64,000 nt of DNA from an uncultured Eubacteriales bacterium. GTDB lineage: Bacteria; Bacillota; Clostridia; Christensenellales; Aristaeellaceae. The notes beneath the pieces are model-generated. The model did no database searches. It worked only from the letters and a program-made list of their open reading frames with translations, and had not been told where the DNA came from. Positions 1 to 6,922 of this stretch are shown here, piece after piece (positions within the stretch are counted from its first letter, which is position 1; each line of letters starts with the position of its first letter). Position numbers and translations under genes: made by a program. Where the stretch lies: assembly GCA_900542445.1 (NCBI GenBank), contig UQNN01000011.1, forward strand, positions 10,858 to 74,857. Direction: 5' to 3'.

Positions 1-1
1 T

Positions 2-802
2 ATTCAGCAGATGGGGATAGACGGACTTGTGACGATGATGGTCAAAGCGTATGTTGCGCAGAATGAAAACGAAGATGGTCAGATTTCCTTTGATACGGAA
101 GAATTTCATTCTTTGATGGCACTTGTCGCCCAAAATCAACAGTTGTTTGCAGAGGAAAACGAGCAATGGGGTATGCCGTTAATTTCCTCGTATTATATGG
201 GATTTGGGATTACCTACGCCGATAGGGATGCAATGGTAATGATGCTGCCGCCGACGCTTGAAAAAGGGCAGCAACAAACGCTCAACGCGAATATTGACGT
301 GATGTGCATCAGCGCTTCTTCTAAGAAACAGGAAGCTGCGAAAGCATTTGTTGCATATTGCGCCGAGCATCTGGATCAGATGACCCAATATGAGATTCAT
401 CCGAGCCTGACCGCACCGGTTGAAAGCGCAACGTATAAAGCTCGTCTGGAGACGCTTAATTCTGAATTGAATGATTTGCAAGACCGATATGCTAAAGAAG
501 AAAATGATGAGAAAAAGTATACGTTGGAAGATGAAATTACGGCAAAGCAGGAGATGATTGCAAGCGTTGAGGACGGAAAGTGGGCGATTTCTCCTGAGAG
601 TATTGAAATCTATCGTAAAGCTGCTGAGCAAATGACTATCCCGTATCAGTCAAAGTTTAGCTCAAACGGAAGCGATGGATTTGGGATGCTTAGCGATGTT
701 ATTTTGCAGTATTGTGCAGACGGACTTGAAGAAAGTGAAGTAAATGCGTTAATTCATGAGTTAAATCGCGTTGCAGATATGGTTTATATGGAAAATCATT
801 GA
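2..802 (+). CDS. Extracellular solute-binding-like protein, C-terminal part (5' end outside window)
   Basis: The reading frame is open from base 2, so the start lies upstream of the window. The visible ~266 residues resemble the second half of a family 1 extracellular solute-binding protein of a sugar-type ABC transporter: a stretch ending in MVMMLPPT, then 'INVMCISASSKKQEAAKAFV'-like residues of the kind where such proteins say that the protein is a lobe after the hinge, and a terminal helical region. An unusually charged coiled-coil-like insert (about residues 145-195, rich in E, K, D) is atypical of simple binding proteins. It sits just upstream of a 67-residue protein and an ECF sigma factor in the same direction, all inside the mobile region that ends with an integrase. 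Function is inferred from the general look; no permease genes are in view. Confidence 0.5.
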   Translation: MQQMGIDGLVTMMVKAYVAQNENEDGQISFDTEEFHSLMALVAQNQQLFAEENEQWGMPLISSYYMGFGITYADRDAMVMMLPPTLEKGQQQTLNANIDVMCISASSKKQEAAKAFVAYCAEHLDQMTQYEIHPSLTAPVESATYKARLETLNSELNDLQDRYAKEENDEKKYTLEDEITAKQEMIASVEDGKWAISPESIEIYRKAAEQMTIPYQSKFSSNGSDGFGMLSDVILQYCADGLEESEVNALIHELNRVADMVYMENH

Positions 803-816
803 GAGGAGAAAAACGG

Positions 817-1020
817 ATGAATAAATTTATGAAATGGCTATATGGAAAGAAAATTGAAATAGAAATGAATAAATCGGCAGATAAAATCAACGTAGAAAAG
901 ATTAGAACTTGGATAAAAGAAGTCGAATCTGAAGCAGACACGCAGGAAGAACGGGATAAGATGGAAGCAATGACCCGTAGACTGATGGAAGATATTGAAA
1001 ACAGAGTCTTGGAACGATAA
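817..1020 (+). CDS. Small charged hypothetical protein
   Basis: A 67-residue, highly charged, probably helical protein of unknown function. The ATG at 817 is preferred over an in-frame TTG at 799 because the purine-rich GAGAGGAG (801-808) lies at a good distance from it. The gene starts 14 bp after the solute-binding-like gene and ends 18 bp before the sigma-factor gene, so the three are probably one transcript. The repeated E/K/R pattern in the C-terminal half suggests an amphipathic helix. It may be a partner of the sigma factor, but nothing in the sequence proves that. Confidence 0.55.
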   Translation: MNKFMKWLYGKKIEIEMNKSADKINVEKIRTWIKEVESEADTQEERDKMEAMTRRLMEDIENRVLER

Positions 1021-1038
1021 AAAGAGGAGGAGAAAGCG

Positions 1039-1506
1039 ATGAGCGAAGAAGAAGTGCTGGAAGCACTGGAAACGATAAAGTCAACTTTACTGGGAACAGC
1101 TCATCGTTTTTTCTCCTGTTATGCGGACTGTGAGGATGCTGTCCAAGAGTGCTTTTATAAAGCATGGAGGGGACGGGAGTCCATCCAGAATCCCGAGTAT
1201 TTCAAAACATGGGCGACGCGCATCCTTGTTAATGAGTGCAAAACGATGCTCAGAAAAAAAGTGCCTATCCCTATGGAAGCGGATTATAACTCAATTTATT
1301 ATGAAAATGAATATGAACATATCGTTGAGCTTGATCCGCTTCACAAGGCAATGGAAAGGATAAGAGAGGACGACAGGCAGCTTATTCAGATGCACTTCAT
1401 TCAAGAGTATTCGTACCGTGAAATCTCAAGAATCAAGAACAGAAGCGTAGGTGCGGTAATCAAGCGGGTAAATCGCTCACTTGAAGTCGTAAAAAGAGCT
1501 ATGTAA
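1039..1506 (+). CDS. ECF-type RNA polymerase sigma factor
   Basis: A 155-residue sigma-70 family protein of the extracytoplasmic function type, directing RNA polymerase to a small set of promoters. Region 2 is seen at about residues 15-70 (AHRFF, CEDAVQECFYKAWRG, TWATRILVNECK), and region 4 near the C-terminus (QEYSYREISRIKNRSVGAVIKRVNRS) has the helix-turn-helix layout. Start at ATG 1039 is backed by the strong AGAGGAGGAG upstream (1022-1031). It follows a small charged protein by 18 bp and is followed by a terminator. No classical anti-sigma gene is adjacent; the preceding small protein or the solute-binding-like protein could feed it a signal, which is inference. It is a mobile-element passenger, since an integrase module follows. 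Confidence 0.85.
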   Translation: MSEEEVLEALETIKSTLLGTAHRFFSCYADCEDAVQECFYKAWRGRESIQNPEYFKTWATRILVNECKTMLRKKVPIPMEADYNSIYYENEYEHIVELDPLHKAMERIREDDRQLIQMHFIQEYSYREISRIKNRSVGAVIKRVNRSLEVVKRAM

Positions 1507-1532
1507 AAGTAAATAGAACACCCGTGTAACAA

Positions 1533-1571
1533 AAAAGCACCGAGTTGGAAATTCCAATTTGGTGCTTTTAT
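1533..1571 (+). terminator. Rho-independent terminator after the sigma-factor operon
   Basis: The arms AAAGCACCGAGTTGG and its near complement ending GGTGCTTT form a stem over a short AT-rich loop, closed by T-rich sequence. It lies 27 bp after the sigma-factor stop codon. Confidence 0.8.
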
Positions 1572-1647
1572 TTATATGACGCGCAGGATATAAATAAACA
1601 GAGTGATATGTTTTTTTATATTCACAAAATCGCGTAAAATGCCGCTC

Positions 1648-1688
1648 TCCTCCAAGTTTCTGATAACAAAATTCAGAAATTTGGAGGA
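1648..1688 (+). promoter_or_regulatory. Inverted repeat covering the ribosome binding site of the XRE gene
   Basis: Bases 1648-1663 and 1673-1688 are complementary over 16 positions (TCCTCCAAGTTTCTGA against TCAGAAATTTGGAGGA, with a single G-T pair) around a 9-nt loop. The 3' arm contains GGAGGA, the ribosome binding site of the XRE-family gene whose GTG start is 8 nt further on. It can act as an RNA hairpin hiding the site, or as a dyad operator for the regulator itself; the sequence alone does not decide. Confidence 0.6.
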
Positions 1689-1695
1689 AATATAA

Positions 1696-1983
1696 GTGAA
1701 TTATAATATGAAAGAAGTCGGAACTCGAATCAAACAACTCCGAAAGGAAAAGGGGTTGACACAGGAACAGCTTGCTGAAAATCTGGATATTACAGCAGGA
1801 ACTATCGGAAAGATCGAAATTGGACGGACTGGAATATCCATTGATTTACTGATTTGCATGTCAGATTTCTTTGAAGTGCCGACTGATTATATCATTTTAG
1901 GGAAAAAGTCGGATATGCGTTTGTTGAAGGGAGAAATCCATAATATCATTGTAAGGTTGGAGGAGATCGAAAAAAGCATGTAA
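1696..1983 (+). CDS. XRE-family helix-turn-helix regulator
   Basis: A 95-residue DNA-binding protein of the Cro/CI (XRE) type. Residues 8-62 form the helix-turn-helix domain (GTRIKQLRKEKGLTQEQLAE, then ITAGTIGKIEIGRTGISID), followed by a short C-terminal helix that probably dimerises. The start is a GTG at 1696, chosen because GGAGGA (1683-1688) is properly spaced; an in-frame ATG follows at 1708. Its ribosome binding site is inside a 16-bp inverted repeat, pointing to tight self-control. Position just ahead of a structured non-coding region, DUF3848, Xis-like and integrase genes makes it a likely controller of element excision or transfer (inference). Confidence 0.85.
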   Translation: MNYNMKEVGTRIKQLRKEKGLTQEQLAENLDITAGTIGKIEIGRTGISIDLLICMSDFFEVPTDYIILGKKSDMRLLKGEIHNIIVRLEEIEKSM

Positions 1984-2023
1984 TTCCGTCTATCAGACCA
2001 TAAAAGGGGCTAAATTCCGTCTA
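1982..2023. repeat. Pair of direct repeats AATTCCGTCTA
   Basis: The 11-mer AATTCCGTCTA occurs at 1982-1992 and 2013-2023, starts 31 bp apart, i.e. about three helical turns. The first copy begins at the stop codon of the XRE gene. Such paired sites are typical of a protein-binding region, perhaps for the adjacent XRE protein or the recombination machinery. A TATAAT hexamer follows at 2055-2060 without a good -35 box. Confidence 0.5.
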
Positions 2024-2054
2024 CTGGGCAATAACAGAAAGAAAATGACTGCGG

Positions 2055-2480
2055 TATAATAAGGATGCGGATCAGAAAGAGATTCGTTTGAACCTGATAA
2101 CCGAATAGTCATTTCATCAGGTACGTTCTCATTGTTGATGCGAAAGTGTCAGCCACATCTGCGATACGCCACGACAGTGTTTTTGAACACAAGAGCGATT
2201 CCTATCGGCAGTCAATATCGTGCAGCTCATGATAAGGCGATGACCGGCAATGGGGATAATGATACTTCTGTCCAGCCACAGCCCTTATGGAAGGATCACG
2301 CAATGGGGACAGCCCGGCAGGATGCGGGGAGGCAAAAACCTATGGCGCTGGTTCGCTGCCAGCCGCCTGATGATCTCCCTGCAAAACATCCGTTTTGCTG
2401 CTCAGGGGTGTCGAGGACAAATGTGAGAAAAACGTGAATTTAGGGAGAGTCGATAAAAATCGGCTCTCCTCTCTTTTTTT
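2055..2480 (+). ncRNA. Putative structured RNA or leader ending in a terminator
   Basis: Between the XRE gene and the DUF3848 gene lie about 545 bp with no convincing gene. The stretch starts with a TATAAT (2055-2060) and ends in a strong terminator. In it several helices can be drawn: GCGGGGAG (2324-2331) with CTCCCTGC (2375-2382), enclosing GGCGCTGG (2344-2351) with CCAGCCGCC (2359-2367), followed by the hairpin GCAAAAC/GTTTTGC (2381-2398). An open frame of 101 codons exists but lacks a ribosome binding site and looks like translated structure. I do not recognise the RNA family. It may be a regulatory RNA of the element or a long attenuated leader. Confidence 0.4.
2444..2480 (+). terminator. 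Strong Rho-independent terminator before DUF3848 gene
   Basis: GGAGAGTCGAT (2444-2454), AAAA loop, ATCGGCTCTCC (2459-2469), then a run of T residues to about 2480. One G-T pair in the 11-bp stem. Confidence 0.8.
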
Positions 2481-2529
2481 GTATAGGGTGAAGGCATATT
2501 TCAAAAAGCAAACGCGAAAAGGTGGATTT

Positions 2530-2871
2530 ATGATGAACAATGTTGACTACAAGGCAATGCTCTACGAAAAAATGAACAATGAGCAGAACAGCTATCGTAA
2601 ATGGCTCTTGTCGCAGCCGCCTGCGGAGATTTTGAATCACACCTATGAATACACAACGAGAGAAGATATTTTGATGTGCATGGAGGAATTGTCGTTGCAG
2701 CCGAAGCAGGCAAAAGCCATGCTTAAATCTCCGTGTCCACTGAAAGATGTATATGAAGAATTCAGAGATCGTGAAACGGACTATATGGACACGATTCGAG
2801 AGTCCATCGAAGCAGAAGCAGATAGATGTATCCACAAAGAGAAGCAGCGGGCTGCACGAGAGGATAGATGA
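2530..2871 (+). CDS. DUF3848-like protein of an integrated element
   Basis: A 113-residue cytoplasmic protein that I recognise as DUF3848-like, a family common in integrative elements of gut Firmicutes and of unknown function. Features that fit: LYEKMNNEQNSYRKWLLSQPP near residue 10-30, EILNHTYEYTTREDIL, and the C-terminal DTIRESIEAEADR. The ATG at 2530 (followed by a second ATG) has an AGGTGG site 5 nt before it; the long upstream extension of this frame crosses the terminator and is not translated. It is followed without a gap by the excisionase-like gene. Confidence 0.75.
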   Translation: MMNNVDYKAMLYEKMNNEQNSYRKWLLSQPPAEILNHTYEYTTREDILMCMEELSLQPKQAKAMLKSPCPLKDVYEEFRDRETDYMDTIRESIEAEADRCIHKEKQRAAREDR

Positions 2872-2891
2872 AATATATAGGAGGCATATAT

Positions 2892-3116
2892 ATGAAAATA
2901 TCAGGGAAAGAAGCATACAGCGTTATGCTCAGCGATTCCCCCGATATTATGAATATCGAGGAAATGTGTTCGGCTTTGAGCATCAGTAAAAAGACGGGAT
3001 ATAAGCTGCTGCGAGAAGGAAAGATCGTGGGTATGAAGGTTGGCAGGACATACCGCGTACCTAAAGTTCATGTATTGTCTTATTTGAAAATTGTGGACGA
3101 AAATCCCGCAAAATGA
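2892..3116 (+). CDS. Excisionase-like DNA-binding protein
   Basis: A 74-residue protein with a winged helix-turn-helix of the excisionase/MerR-like type: IMNIEEMCSALSISKKTGYKLLREGKIVGMKVGRTYRVPKVHV. Proteins of this family bind the ends of integrated elements and bias the integrase towards excision. The ATG at 2892 is chosen because AGGAGGC (2879-2885) precedes it at 6 nt; an earlier in-frame ATG at 2868 overlaps the previous stop codon. It sits directly before the integrase gene in the usual xis-int order. Confidence 0.85.
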   Translation: MKISGKEAYSVMLSDSPDIMNIEEMCSALSISKKTGYKLLREGKIVGMKVGRTYRVPKVHVLSYLKIVDENPAK

Positions 3117-3203
3117 TGCACCGTATCCTCGCCATTTCGTTTATGCTGTGGTATGATATTCCTGTCAACAGCGGGTGGAAGCGGCGAGAAGGAGGAAAGA
3201 ACA

Positions 3204-4379
3204 ATGGTCGCAGGGCACCTGCAAGAAAAGAACGGAATGTTCTATGTTGTTTTGAACTATCGAGATGAGAACGGAAAGCGGAAAACGCCATGGATTTCGA
3301 CCAATCTTCCAGTCAAAGGAAATAAGAAACGGGCAGAAAATTTCATGATGGATGTACGCCGGAACTTTGTTCCGCCGAATGTTCAGCGGATCGAAGAACG
3401 CGAAGCGATGCAAAAAGGAGATATTCTCTTTACGGATTTCCTTTTGAAATGGCTGCGTGTGGCAAAAAGCACCGTAAAGCTGACGACGTATGCGTCCTAT
3501 GAAATGATGGCTACGCGGATTATTATCCCTTATTTTGAGACTTTGAATATCAAACTCAAGGAACTGACTACGGAAGATATTCAGGAATTTTACAGCGCTC
3601 AGCTCGAACGGGTTTCTGCCAACACAGTGATTCATTATCACGCGGTCATTCATCGTGCGCTGAAATATGCGGTCAAAATCAAAACAATTCAATCTAATCC
3701 AGCAGTGAATGTCGAACGCCCTAGGAAGGAAAAGTTTATTGGTAGTTTCTACGACAAGAAAGAGATCAATACATTATTTGATATCATTCAAGGTCATCCG
3801 TTGGAAGTTGCCATTAAGCTGGCTGCGTTTTATGGTCTGCGCAGGGAAGAAATTATCGGATTGAAGTGGACTGCGATTGATTTTGAAAATAACACACTTA
3901 CAATTCAGCATACTGTGACGGAATGCAATCTGGATGGAAAGCATATTGAGGTGGCAAGCGATACCGCTAAAACGGATTCGAGTTTGAGGACAATGCCCCT
4001 TGTCACCAATTTCCGAGCGATGCTGCTCGCTAAAAAAGAGAAGCAGGAACACTATCGGAAGCTCTGTGGCAGATCATACTGTAAAGAGTATCTGGATTAC
4101 ATTTTCGTCAATGAGATGGGCGAACGATGGAAGCCACGCTACTTGTCGGACGGATTCAAGAGAATCTTGGAACAGAATGGTCTTCGCCGTATTCGCTTTC
4201 ACGATTTGCGCCACACCTGTGCCAGTCTATTGCTCGCGAACAACGTGCCGATGAAAAAAATTCAGGAATGGCTCGGACACAGCGACTTCTCCACTACGGC
4301 AAATATTTATGCTCATCTTGACTATCAATCAAAAATATCTTCGGCAGAAGCAATGCTGACAGGACTGGATATGGGTTGA
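3204..4379 (+). CDS. int: Tyrosine recombinase (site-specific integrase)
   Basis: A 391-residue integrase that joins and excises the element by a covalent 3'-phosphotyrosine mechanism. An arm-binding domain occupies the N-terminus (GMFYVVLNYRDENGKRK), a SAM-like core-binding domain follows at about residues 60-150, and the catalytic domain contains the first Arg (AAFYGLRREEIIGLKW), the HDLRHTCASLLL box, the GH of EWLGHSDFSTT and the nucleophile Tyr of ANIYAHLD. ATG 3204 is selected because AAGGAGGAAAG (3190-3200) lies ahead of it. The stop codon is 72 bp from the 3' end of tRNA-Ser, the usual arrangement for an element integrated at a tRNA gene. The rest of the element extends left out of the window. 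Confidence 0.95.
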   Translation: MVAGHLQEKNGMFYVVLNYRDENGKRKTPWISTNLPVKGNKKRAENFMMDVRRNFVPPNVQRIEEREAMQKGDILFTDFLLKWLRVAKSTVKLTTYASYEMMATRIIIPYFETLNIKLKELTTEDIQEFYSAQLERVSANTVIHYHAVIHRALKYAVKIKTIQSNPAVNVERPRKEKFIGSFYDKKEINTLFDIIQGHPLEVAIKLAAFYGLRREEIIGLKWTAIDFENNTLTIQHTVTECNLDGKHIEVASDTAKTDSSLRTMPLVTNFRAMLLAKKEKQEHYRKLCGRSYCKEYLDYIFVNEMGERWKPRYLSDGFKRILEQNGLRRIRFHDLRHTCASLLLANNVPMKKIQEWLGHSDFSTTANIYAHLDYQSKISSAEAMLTGLDMG

Positions 4380-4413
4380 TGTACAACATTCTTCTATCCC
4401 AAACAATGAAAAA

Positions 4414-4442
4414 AGTCTGACAAAACCTAGTTTTGCCAGACT
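4414..4442 (-). terminator. Terminator of tRNA-Ser (minus strand)
   Basis: AGTCTGACAAAA and TTTTGCCAGACT form a 12-bp stem with a 5-nt loop; read on the minus strand it is followed by TTTTTT (bases 4414-4409). It lies 8 bp past the CCA end of the tRNA and may also serve the integrase gene coming from the other side. Confidence 0.75.
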
Positions 4443-4450
4443 TCCTTCTA

Positions 4451-4543
4451 TGGCGGAGACGGTGGGATTCGAACCCACGAGCCCGATAAAAAGAGCTAAC
4501 AGATTTCGAGTCTGCCCCGTTATGACCGCTTCGATACGTCTCC
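4451..4543 (-). tRNA. tRNA-Ser(CGA)
   Basis: On the minus strand the acceptor GGAGACG pairs with CGTCTCC before discriminator G and an encoded CCA. The anticodon arm is GCAGA-CTCGAAA-TCTGT, giving anticodon CGA; a long variable arm (GTTAGC...GGGCTCG region) and the T arm GTGGG-TTCGAAT-CCCAC complete the class II shape expected of serine tRNA. The gene is intact although the integrase of the neighbouring element ends 72 bp away, so the element restored the tRNA or inserted just beyond it. Confidence 0.93.
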
Positions 4544-4683
4544 GTAAAATTCCCTCCTCATTGACTCCTTGAAAAAAGGAGAGATAAGAGGAGAGATATG
4601 AAGGCACTTTAAGACCTTATTTGATAGGGAAAAACTTAGATATTACTTGAAAATTCGCAAGAGAGCGTTCCAAAAGGATCTGA

Positions 4684-4725
4684 AGATTTCGAGTGCTGCA
4701 CCTTCGACCACTCGGACAACTCTCC
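4684..4725 (-). pseudogene. 5' half of a second tRNA-Ser, broken at the anticodon loop
   Basis: The minus strand from 4725 reads GGAGAGTTGTCCGAGTGG and continues through a normal D arm to the anticodon loop CTCGAAA, exactly as a clostridial tRNA-Ser does, but the complement of the anticodon stem, variable arm, T arm and acceptor 3' strand are absent. The break falls right after the loop. The last 11 bases (4684-4694, AGATTTCGAGT) are identical to the same place in the intact tRNA-Ser (4501-4511). It is most simply a scar of site-specific integration followed by loss of the other half. Confidence 0.75.
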
Positions 4726-4728
4726 ATC

Positions 4729-4759
4729 AAAACGGGCATCCGTTTTCGGATACCCGTTT
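4729..4759 (-). terminator. Terminator after htpG
   Basis: AAAACGGGCATCCG (4729-4742) pairs with CGGATACCCGTTT (4747-4759) apart from one G-T position; on the minus strand it ends in TTTT. It lies 41 bp past the htpG stop codon. Confidence 0.65.
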
Positions 4760-4799
4760 ATTATAAGGCAAACGCAGTTGTTCTGTCAAGCAAAAACCC

Positions 4800-6674
4800 T
4801 TACATCTGCGCGGCGATATCGACAATCTCCATCGAGCGGCGGATGAACTCGGTCATCTGTTCGGCTTCCAGCGGCTGGCGGCTTAGCTCGGCGAGGTCGT
4901 AGAGCTGGCGGGCCAGCAGCACGCTGCGCGCGTCTTTCTCACGGGCGGCCAGTTTTTCGATGGTCTTGCTGCGGCTGTTGAGCACGACGCTGTACTTGGC
5001 CGGCATGGTGTATTCGCTATGGCCGTAAATGCGGCCCATGTCGTTGAAGCGGCGGGTCTGCTCGTCTTCCACCAGCATGACGGGCACGCTGTCGTTGACC
5101 AACGGCTTGACTTCGACGGTCAGCTCCTTGTTGCCGCTTGCCTCGCGCATCAGGTCGGTCAGCTTTTCGGCGTCCAGCGTTGGCGCATCTTCGGTGCTGG
5201 TCAGGCTGTCCAGCTCGGCGTCCACGCGACAGTAGCGGAACTTACTCTCCGGATCGGCGCTGTATTCCATGTAGGAGACGAAGTTCACGTCGATCGGCTG
5301 ATCGAGCACCGTGACGTCGATGCCGCGCTCAGTGAACAGGCGGATGGCCGCGTCCTGACGCGCCGGATCGGAGGTATAGACCATCTTATCCGGCAGTTTC
5401 TCGCCGTTGCGCTCCTTGTATTCGGCCAGCGTGAGGAACTTGCCGTCCGTCGTCTTGAACAGCAGGCAGTCCTTCATGCGCTCGGCGAATTTCTCGTCGC
5501 GCATCACGCCGTACTTGATGAACGGATGGATGTCCGGCCAGAAGCCCTCGTAGGTCGCGCGTTCGGTCTTGAACATGCCGGTCAGACGGTCGGCCACCTT
5601 CTTGGTGATGTGGTTGGAAATGCGGCGCACATAACCGTCGTTTTGCAGGAAGGAGCGGGAGACGTTCAGCGGGAAATCCGCACAGTCGATTACGCCCTTG
5701 AGCAGCATCAGGAATTCCGGAATGACTTCCTTGATGTTGTCGGCGACAAACACCTGACCGGAGTACAGCTTGATCTGGCCCTCAATGCCGCCGAACTGTT
5801 CCTTGATCTTCGGGAAATAGAGGATGCCCTTGAGCTTGAACGGATAATCTACGTTCAGATGAATCCAGAACAGCGGATCTTCATATTCGTGGAACACCTT
5901 GCGGTAGAACTGCTTGTAGTCTTCGTCCGTGCAGTCCTGCGGCGCGCGGGCGTAGAGCGGCTGGGTGTCGTTGATGGGCTTCGGCTCTTCCTTCTTCTCT
6001 TCGGGCTTGTCCTCGGCGTTGTCGCCTTCGCCCGTCACCTTGGCCTCTTCTTCCTTAATTTCATCCAGATAAATCGGCACGGACATGAACGAGCAGTAGC
6101 GGTCGAGGACTTCGCGTACGCGCCAGACTTCAAGGAACTCGCTTTCTGCCTCGCTGACGTGCAGGGTGATGGTCGTGCCGCGCGTGGCGCGCGTGCCTTC
6201 GGTCATGGTGAAGGCCATGCCGTCTTCGCTCTCCCAGCGAACCGGGGTTGCGCCCTCGCGGAAAGAGAGGGTGTCGATGGTCACTTTATCGGCGATCATG
6301 AACACAGAGTAGAAGCCCAGACCGAAGTGGCCGATGATGCCGGAATTTTCCTGACCCTCGTTCTTGGCGTATTCTTCCATGAAGGATTTCGCGCCGGAGA
6401 AGGCCACCTGGTTGATGTTGGTTTTGACCTCATCTTCGGTCATACCCACGCCGTCGTCGATAAACCGAAGCTCGCGCGCGGCCTTATCCACCTCCACATG
6501 GATGGAGCAGTTCTGCGCGGCGGCGCTGTCCACCATGCGCAGCTTGGTGATGGCGTCGCAGCCGTTGGAAACAACCTCGCGGATGAAGATATCTTTATCG
6601 GAATACAGCCATTTTTTGATGATTGGCATGATATTTTGCGCGTCAATGGATACGTTGCCCTGAATCGGTTCCAT
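4800..6674 (-). CDS. htpG: Hsp90-family molecular chaperone HtpG
   Basis: A 624-residue ATP-dependent cytosolic chaperone, the bacterial Hsp90. The N-terminal GHKL ATPase is plain: REVVSNGCDAITK (ATP-site Asn near residue 37), DDGVGM near 80, GHFGLGFYSVFMI near 125 and GTTITLHV near 170. An acidic linker rich in E and K (about 218-245) joins it to the middle domain with the client/phosphate-contact regions and a C-terminal dimerisation domain. The ATG at 6674 (MEPIQGN) is preferred to an upstream in-frame one because AAGGAGG is 6-12 nt before it. The promoter is TTGACA-N17-TACAAT and a CIRCE element lies next to it, so expression is likely under HrcA. Length is normal for the family. Confidence 0.96.
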   Translation of the reverse strand: MEPIQGNVSIDAQNIMPIIKKWLYSDKDIFIREVVSNGCDAITKLRMVDSAAAQNCSIHVEVDKAARELRFIDDGVGMTEDEVKTNINQVAFSGAKSFMEEYAKNEGQENSGIIGHFGLGFYSVFMIADKVTIDTLSFREGATPVRWESEDGMAFTMTEGTRATRGTTITLHVSEAESEFLEVWRVREVLDRYCSFMSVPIYLDEIKEEEAKVTGEGDNAEDKPEEKKEEPKPINDTQPLYARAPQDCTDEDYKQFYRKVFHEYEDPLFWIHLNVDYPFKLKGILYFPKIKEQFGGIEGQIKLYSGQVFVADNIKEVIPEFLMLLKGVIDCADFPLNVSRSFLQNDGYVRRISNHITKKVADRLTGMFKTERATYEGFWPDIHPFIKYGVMRDEKFAERMKDCLLFKTTDGKFLTLAEYKERNGEKLPDKMVYTSDPARQDAAIRLFTERGIDVTVLDQPIDVNFVSYMEYSADPESKFRYCRVDAELDSLTSTEDAPTLDAEKLTDLMREASGNKELTVEVKPLVNDSVPVMLVEDEQTRRFNDMGRIYGHSEYTMPAKYSVVLNSRSKTIEKLAAREKDARSVLLARQLYDLAELSRQPLEAEQMTEFIRRSMEIVDIAAQM

Positions 6675-6731
6675 AATCAAAAACCTCCTTATAAACGGGA
6701 TAAACCCGCTCACGATTCGTTATGCAAGCGT

Positions 6732-6760
6732 ATTGTATCGCTGTTTAAGAGGGATGTCAA
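6732..6760 (-). promoter_or_regulatory. htpG promoter
   Basis: On the minus strand TTGACA (6760-6755), a 17-bp spacer and TACAAT (6737-6732) make a near-consensus sigma-A promoter about 55 bp before the htpG start. Confidence 0.8.
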
Positions 6761-6767
6761 GAGAAAA

Positions 6768-6794
6768 TTAGCACTCAACACAAAAGAGTGCTAA
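6768..6794. promoter_or_regulatory. CIRCE element (HrcA operator)
   Basis: TTAGCACTC, nine bases, GAGTGCTAA: an exact match to the controlling inverted repeat of chaperone expression bound by HrcA. It begins 7 bp upstream of the htpG -35 box and lies in the divergent spacer with the chromate transporter genes. Its link to htpG rather than to groE or dnaK is unusual. Confidence 0.93.
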
Positions 6795-6854
6795 TAATTT
6801 TCGGGTCGGTCAGTCTGAAGCCGGGCAGGCTGTAAAGGTTTATCAAATATACAC

Positions 6855-6884
6855 TTGACTTGCCCGTCCCGTTAGGGGTATGCT
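6855..6884 (+). promoter_or_regulatory. Probable promoter of the chromate transporter pair
   Basis: TTGACT (6855-6860), 18-bp spacer, TATGCT (6879-6884), 39 bp before the first chromate transporter gene. Confidence 0.55.
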
Positions 6885-6922
6885 TGATAAGGATAATCAG
6901 GCGATAAAGGGGGAACGCTGCC

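Noticed and set aside
2132..2437. 101-codon open frame after the XRE gene
   Set aside because: No ribosome binding site, low-complexity translation and overlap with strong RNA helices; treated as non-coding.
4684..4725. A complete second tRNA-Ser
   Set aside because: Only the 5' half can be folded; the anticodon stem partner, variable arm, T arm and CCA end are absent.
5019..6794. 591-residue open frame on the plus strand opposite htpG
   Set aside because: Antisense shadow of a GC-rich gene; htpG on the other strand has full family motifs, a promoter and a ribosome binding site.
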